A DNA stretch of 6,903 bases from Candidatus Omnitrophota bacterium (GTDB taxonomy: Bacteria > Omnitrophota > Gorgyraeia > 2-02-FULL-51-18), in NCBI GenBank assembly GCA_023247935.1, contig JAHFFM010000103.1, positions 1 through 6,903 of the forward strand. Direction: 5' to 3'. Shown piece after piece: positions 3,556-6,903 of this stretch (position 1 is its first letter; each line of letters starts with the position of its first letter). Both the position numbers and the translations under genes were made by a program. The notes under the pieces are model-generated. The model saw nothing but the letters and a program-made list of their open reading frames with translations. It had not been told where the DNA came from and did not search any database.

Positions 3556-6500
3556 GCGTTTGTTGAGAGTTTGTCCATCTCTTGGAAGAGGGTTTCGCAT
3601 GCGGCGGCGGCGCCTACGGTAAGGGTGAGCGCCGGGATGTGGAGGGTGATGCCGTCGGAGGTGATGAAATCGAATGCTTTCTCCTGCAGCAATTTTTCGA
3701 GTGGAATGCGTGTAACGGATAATCTTTCCCAATCGGCGTTCATCCTGCCGATGCCGATCCATTTGGTTGAGTCTTCAATCTTCGTCCTGGCTTTTTCAGC
3801 GCTGTCCACAATATAATTCTCAAGGATTCCCGCATCAATTAAACGTTGTTTATCGCTGGAAATAATCAGCAGGCCCTCTTCATTGCCGCCGGCTGTGCGC
3901 TTTGCATTTTCTAAGATAAAGCCTCGAACAAGAGCGATGACTTTTTCATCAATAGGAATTCCGGTCAGGTTTAAAATTTTTCCTTTCATCGGCGGATGGA
4001 CGAGCGCGTTTGGCACCGACGCTAGACCGAGCGCGGCGCAAATTTTTTCAAAAGACTCTGTTCGGGCGTTCGTTGGTACATGCGCATTTCCCCACAAAAG
4101 GTTAGACCCAGCTCTAAAACCGATGGGCGCGATCCCTCCGCTATAAAGCGTCATTGCGTGCTGCAAAGCCTGCGCTTGGTATTGCGCGTTGGTTTCCAGG
4201 TCGTCCCACTTCAAGCTTATACCTATGGGCGTCAGCACAGACACAAACGCAGGCAGAAAATCGGTGATGACTGATCCCTGAGCTTTAGTGGGCTGGGCCG
4301 CCGCCGGCTTCTTTTGCGCCGTTATCGCGCGTTGTTGAAAGACGTAAAGCCGCCCGTCCTCATCAAAACCCCACTCCATGTCCACGTCGCCTACATGCTT
4401 GGCAAACGCCGCGCCGAGTTTCGCCAGTTGGGCCACCTCTTCTTCGGAAAGAACTGGCGGATAATATAGCGCGGGATCAATGCTGACCCTGTGCGTTCCG
4501 TCACCGTCGGGGCGCATCTCCAACATCATTGTTTTTTTGCCCGCGATGAATTCGATTTCTTTGCCGGTGATCGGATCAAATCGGTAATGGTCTGACGGGA
4601 TGCTTCCCGAGACGGCGCCTAAACACAGTCCGGGCACGGCGGTGATAACGATTTCCTTTCGGCCGGTGACTGGGTCTCTTGTAAAAAGCACTCCGCCTTT
4701 TTTAGTTGGCACCATTTTTTGCACGAGGACGGCAGGCTGTAATTCAGTCTGCGCGATGCCTCTATCCCGACGGTACGTGATCCCGCGCTCCAGCCAGAAT
4801 GAGGCCCAAACTTTTTTCACGCTGGGCAGCAAATTGGCCCGACGGACTTTAAGCGCGGTCTCGGCGGCGCCGGCAAATGCCGCGTCGTCGGCGTCTTCCT
4901 GCACGGCGGAGGAGCGCACGGCGACGGTCGCGTCTCCAAGATTCCTGTCGTCCCAAGCCTGCAGAATTTGCGCTCCCAGCGGGCTGCCAGCGTCGAACGC
5001 TGCGCTTTCGATCAACGCTCGGATTTCTTCCGACTTTTCTTTGATCACGTCTTCCCGACTTCCAGCGTCCTCTATTTCTTGCGCCAAGCGCCGATATTCA
5101 TCGGCGATCTGGGCTTCTTGCAAAAACTGTTGGAAGGCGTGAATGGTGATGGCGAAACCTTCCGGCACATGCGCGTCCAATTTTTCTTCGCGGATAATGC
5201 GCAGGGCCTCGCCTTCTTTCGCCGCTTTTCCGCCGGTGATGGGAGCGTAGGTTTGGTCGAGTTCGCCCTGCGGGATGAGGGATCTGACAACGTCGAACGG
5301 ATTTTTATAAGGGGGTTTGAATGGGATTACTGTTGCGGGCACGGCAGTTTGAACCGGCGCTTCCGCCGCTGATTCTTGGGAGAAAAATTCTTGCGCCGTC
5401 GGGCCGCTCGCTTTTATGAGAATGCCTTGCCTTCCGTGAATGGAGACGGTGTCGCCTTCTTCCAAAATTAACTTGCTGCTTTTGACGGAATCGATCACCC
5501 ATAATCCGTTCTTCTGAGTGGCCGACCCTAAGCGATAGACGGGAATCCGAAGTTGCGTTTTCCCGTCTTGCTTGTGCCACTCGGCGCCGGGTAAAATAAC
5601 CGATGGGATTTTGTACTCGCGCGTGGTCAGCGCGGCGTGGCTCAAGAGCGATCCCTCCGTCGTCACCACGCCTTTGGCCGATTTGATGGCATTCAAATCT
5701 TCTTCCTTCGTGTAGGGCGCGATCAAAATTTTCCCTTTTGTGTTTGGAGTGAACGTTACTTCCGCTTCCACGTAAGAGCCGTCCCCGGCGGAAGCCCCGA
5801 TGCCAAAAGCGGGCTCAAGATCGCTCTTGCGTTCTTCGGGCTTTGCCAGGAGCATCTCCCGCGCTTGGCGCCTCTGCGAAGCGCGAACGATAATTTTTTC
5901 CATGGGTGCGGCGGGGTATTGTTCTTTCTGAAGCAGATTGGCGACTTCCTCCGGTGAAAGAAATTTGCGCGCCGCATCCACTGCCAGCGCGTAACGGATC
6001 TGCCGCGTTTGCGCATCTTTCAAGAGATAGAACACCACCCATCCGCCGCGGTCCAAACGGAAGGGCACGCGTTCCGCGATCAAGCGCCCCGCGCCGCTAA
6101 CGGGCTCGCCCTCGAAGAGCGCGTGCTCGGCGGTGCTTAAGAGCATTGCCGTCTTTAGCGCGCTCTCTTCACCCGCGCCGGAACGCACCTGCTCCACCAA
6201 CTGCTCGATAGAGAGAACCGGCAGATCGACTCCCGTCGGAGGGATCATTTTTCTATAAGGGTCCCAACGTATTTCATCATCAAACTGATCGGCATTTTTA
6301 AAAAAAGCTTCCTTCGTGTAAAATCTCAGGACGCTTTGATCTCCAACCTTGTCAAGAGAAATTCTCCGGAAATCAAAACCTAAATTAAAAAGCACTTTCA
6401 TCAGCACGGTCAGCGTATCGCGGGTTTGCTTGGTGCCGGTCAGGCCGTGATCCTTGTCTAGCTCGGCAGTCAGATCACTCAAATTCCCGCGCACCAGCAC

Positions 6501-6903
6501 CAACATCCCTAACTCTCGCAATATCTCCTTCAAAAGCCCTATTCGCACCGGTCTGACGGCATCGCAATTGCCTTCCATAAATTGCAGCTTAATCCCGCCG
6601 CCCAGCTCCGGACGCCGCAGGTTCACGGTCAAAGCGGCGCTGTGAAGACCAAGAGGAAGCGAAATTTTCAGAATATGATCGCTGACGCGGATCAAAATAT
6701 TGTTGACGACGTCATCGCTAAAAGCGCTTAGAATAATTCGCAAAGCAGGATTATGAACGCCCTCAATATCCACCACCGGTTCATCTCCGATGTCAACGAT
6801 GCTGCCGCTATTGACGCTACCTTGTGTACCCCAGACGCCGCTCTGATGATCATAACCTTTGACCTTAAACTCTCTGCCGCCGCTCTGAAGAGATAGGGAA
6901 TGG
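3552..6903 (-). CDS. Dikinase-like protein: phosphohistidine domain then PPDK-type ATP-grasp (5' partial)
   Basis: The frame stays open to the right window edge, so the N-terminus is missing. A GTG at 6776 is only an internal Val codon, with 42 further in-frame codons visible upstream. Numbering from that codon: residues 1-340 are not recognised, although 75-140 resemble regions of PEP-utilising proteins. Residues about 343-455 form a PEP-utiliser mobile domain with motif GSLLSHAALTTREYKIPSVI and phosphorylatable His380. A Pro/Ala-rich linker (about 466-492) follows. Residues about 514-817 are a PPDK nucleotide-binding domain: GGKAAKEGEAL, VPEGFAIT, VAVRSSAVQEDADDAAFAGAAET (Arg621), QKMVPTKKGGVLFTRDPVTG (686-705) and DMEWGFDEDGRLYVFQQRAIT (799-819). 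A second linker leads to about 235 C-terminal residues I cannot assign. No PEP/pyruvate TIM barrel is visible. It probably transfers a phosphate from ATP through His380 to an unknown acceptor. GC content is clearly higher than in the left-hand genes. Confidence 0.88.
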   Translation of the reverse strand, partial: HSLSLQSGGREFKVKGYDHQSGVWGTQGSVNSGSIVDIGDEPVVDIEGVHNPALRIILSAFSDDVVNNILIRVSDHILKISLPLGLHSAALTVNLRRPELGGGIKLQFMEGNCDAVRPVRIGLLKEILRELGMLVLVRGNLSDLTAELDKDHGLTGTKQTRDTLTVLMKVLFNLGFDFRRISLDKVGDQSVLRFYTKEAFFKNADQFDDEIRWDPYRKMIPPTGVDLPVLSIEQLVEQVRSGAGEESALKTAMLLSTAEHALFEGEPVSGAGRLIAERVPFRLDRGGWVVFYLLKDAQTRQIRYALAVDAARKFLSPEEVANLLQKEQYPAAPMEKIIVRASQRRQAREMLLAKPEERKSDLEPAFGIGASAGDGSYVEAEVTFTPNTKGKILIAPYTKEEDLNAIKSAKGVVTTEGSLLSHAALTTREYKIPSVILPGAEWHKQDGKTQLRIPVYRLGSATQKNGLWVIDSVKSSKLILEEGDTVSIHGRQGILIKASGPTAQEFFSQESAAEAPVQTAVPATVIPFKPPYKNPFDVVRSLIPQGELDQTYAPITGGKAAKEGEALRIIREEKLDAHVPEGFAITIHAFQQFLQEAQIADEYRRLAQEIEDAGSREDVIKEKSEEIRALIESAAFDAGSPLGAQILQAWDDRNLGDATVAVRSSAVQEDADDAAFAGAAETALKVRRANLLPSVKKVWASFWLERGITYRRDRGIAQTELQPAVLVQKMVPTKKGGVLFTRDPVTGRKEIVITAVPGLCLGAVSGSIPSDHYRFDPITGKEIEFIAGKKTMMLEMRPDGDGTHRVSIDPALYYPPVLSEEEVAQLAKLGAAFAKHVGDVDMEWGFDEDGRLYVFQQRAITAQKKPAAAQPTKAQGSVITDFLPAFVSVLTPIGISLKWDDLETNAQYQAQALQHAMTLYSGGIAPIGFRAGSNLLWGNAHVPTNARTESFEKICAALGLASVPNALVHPPMKGKILNLTGIPIDEKVIALVRGFILENAKRTAGGNEEGLLIISSDKQRLIDAGILENYIVDSAEKARTKIEDSTKWIGIGRMNADWERLSVTRIPLEKLLQEKAFDFITSDGITLHIPALTLTVGAAAACETLFQEMDKLSTNA

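Noticed and set aside
4600..5142. 180-aa plus-strand frame and other frames over 3552-6776
   Set aside because: They are shadows of the GC-rich dikinase-like gene on the minus strand, which has clear domain motifs along its length.
6774..6776. GTG as the start of the dikinase-like gene
   Set aside because: The frame continues open for 42 more codons to the window edge with similar composition and no ribosome binding site before the GTG, so the true start is probably outside the window.

Overview
The window looks like chromosomal DNA of an uncultured, probably Gram-negative-type bacterium. It carries a monofunctional peptidoglycan glycosyltransferase (MtgA type), a GT4 glycosyltransferase, a CxxC-x17-CxxC zinc-ribbon microprotein and a large phosphohistidine/ATP-grasp dikinase-like protein. 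The multidomain dikinase-like protein and the zinc-ribbon microprotein remind me of candidate-phylum genomes such as Omnitrophota. That placement is a weak inference from memory and the sequence does not prove it.

Layout from left to right: (1) 1-249, one arm of a repeat element that runs off the left edge. (2) 275-734, a minus-strand two-gene unit of microproteins, a Lys/Glu/Gln-rich 45-aa protein followed by a 58-aa zinc ribbon, each with a strong AAAGGAG ribosome binding site, closed by an intrinsic terminator. (3) 735-1027, a non-coding divergent promoter region. (4) 1028-3053, plus-strand GT4 glycosyltransferase and mtgA, 37 nt apart and probably cotranscribed; neither has a Shine-Dalgarno sequence, and the first may be leaderless. 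(5) 3060-3550, a second and complete copy of the repeat element, 491 bp, with terminal inverted repeats and a 5-bp target duplication TTTAT, inserted exactly between two convergent genes. (6) 3552 to the right edge, a minus-strand gene for a large dikinase-like protein, incomplete at its 5' end, with clearly higher GC than the left half.

Functional links: GT4 and MtgA both fit cell-envelope synthesis (polysaccharide or glycolipid glycosylation, and peptidoglycan strand polymerisation). The dikinase-like protein has its phosphohistidine domain before its nucleotide-binding domain. This is the order of glucan water dikinases rather than of PEP synthase or pyruvate phosphate dikinase, and no PEP/pyruvate barrel is visible.

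The most unusual signal is the repeat family. The element is a near-palindromic, apparently non-coding, MITE-like unit. It contains a perfect 12-bp hairpin, arrays of a 9-bp unit (CCTAAACGA) that differ in copy number, and a 52-bp internal segment that is identical in the two copies but lies in opposite orientation.
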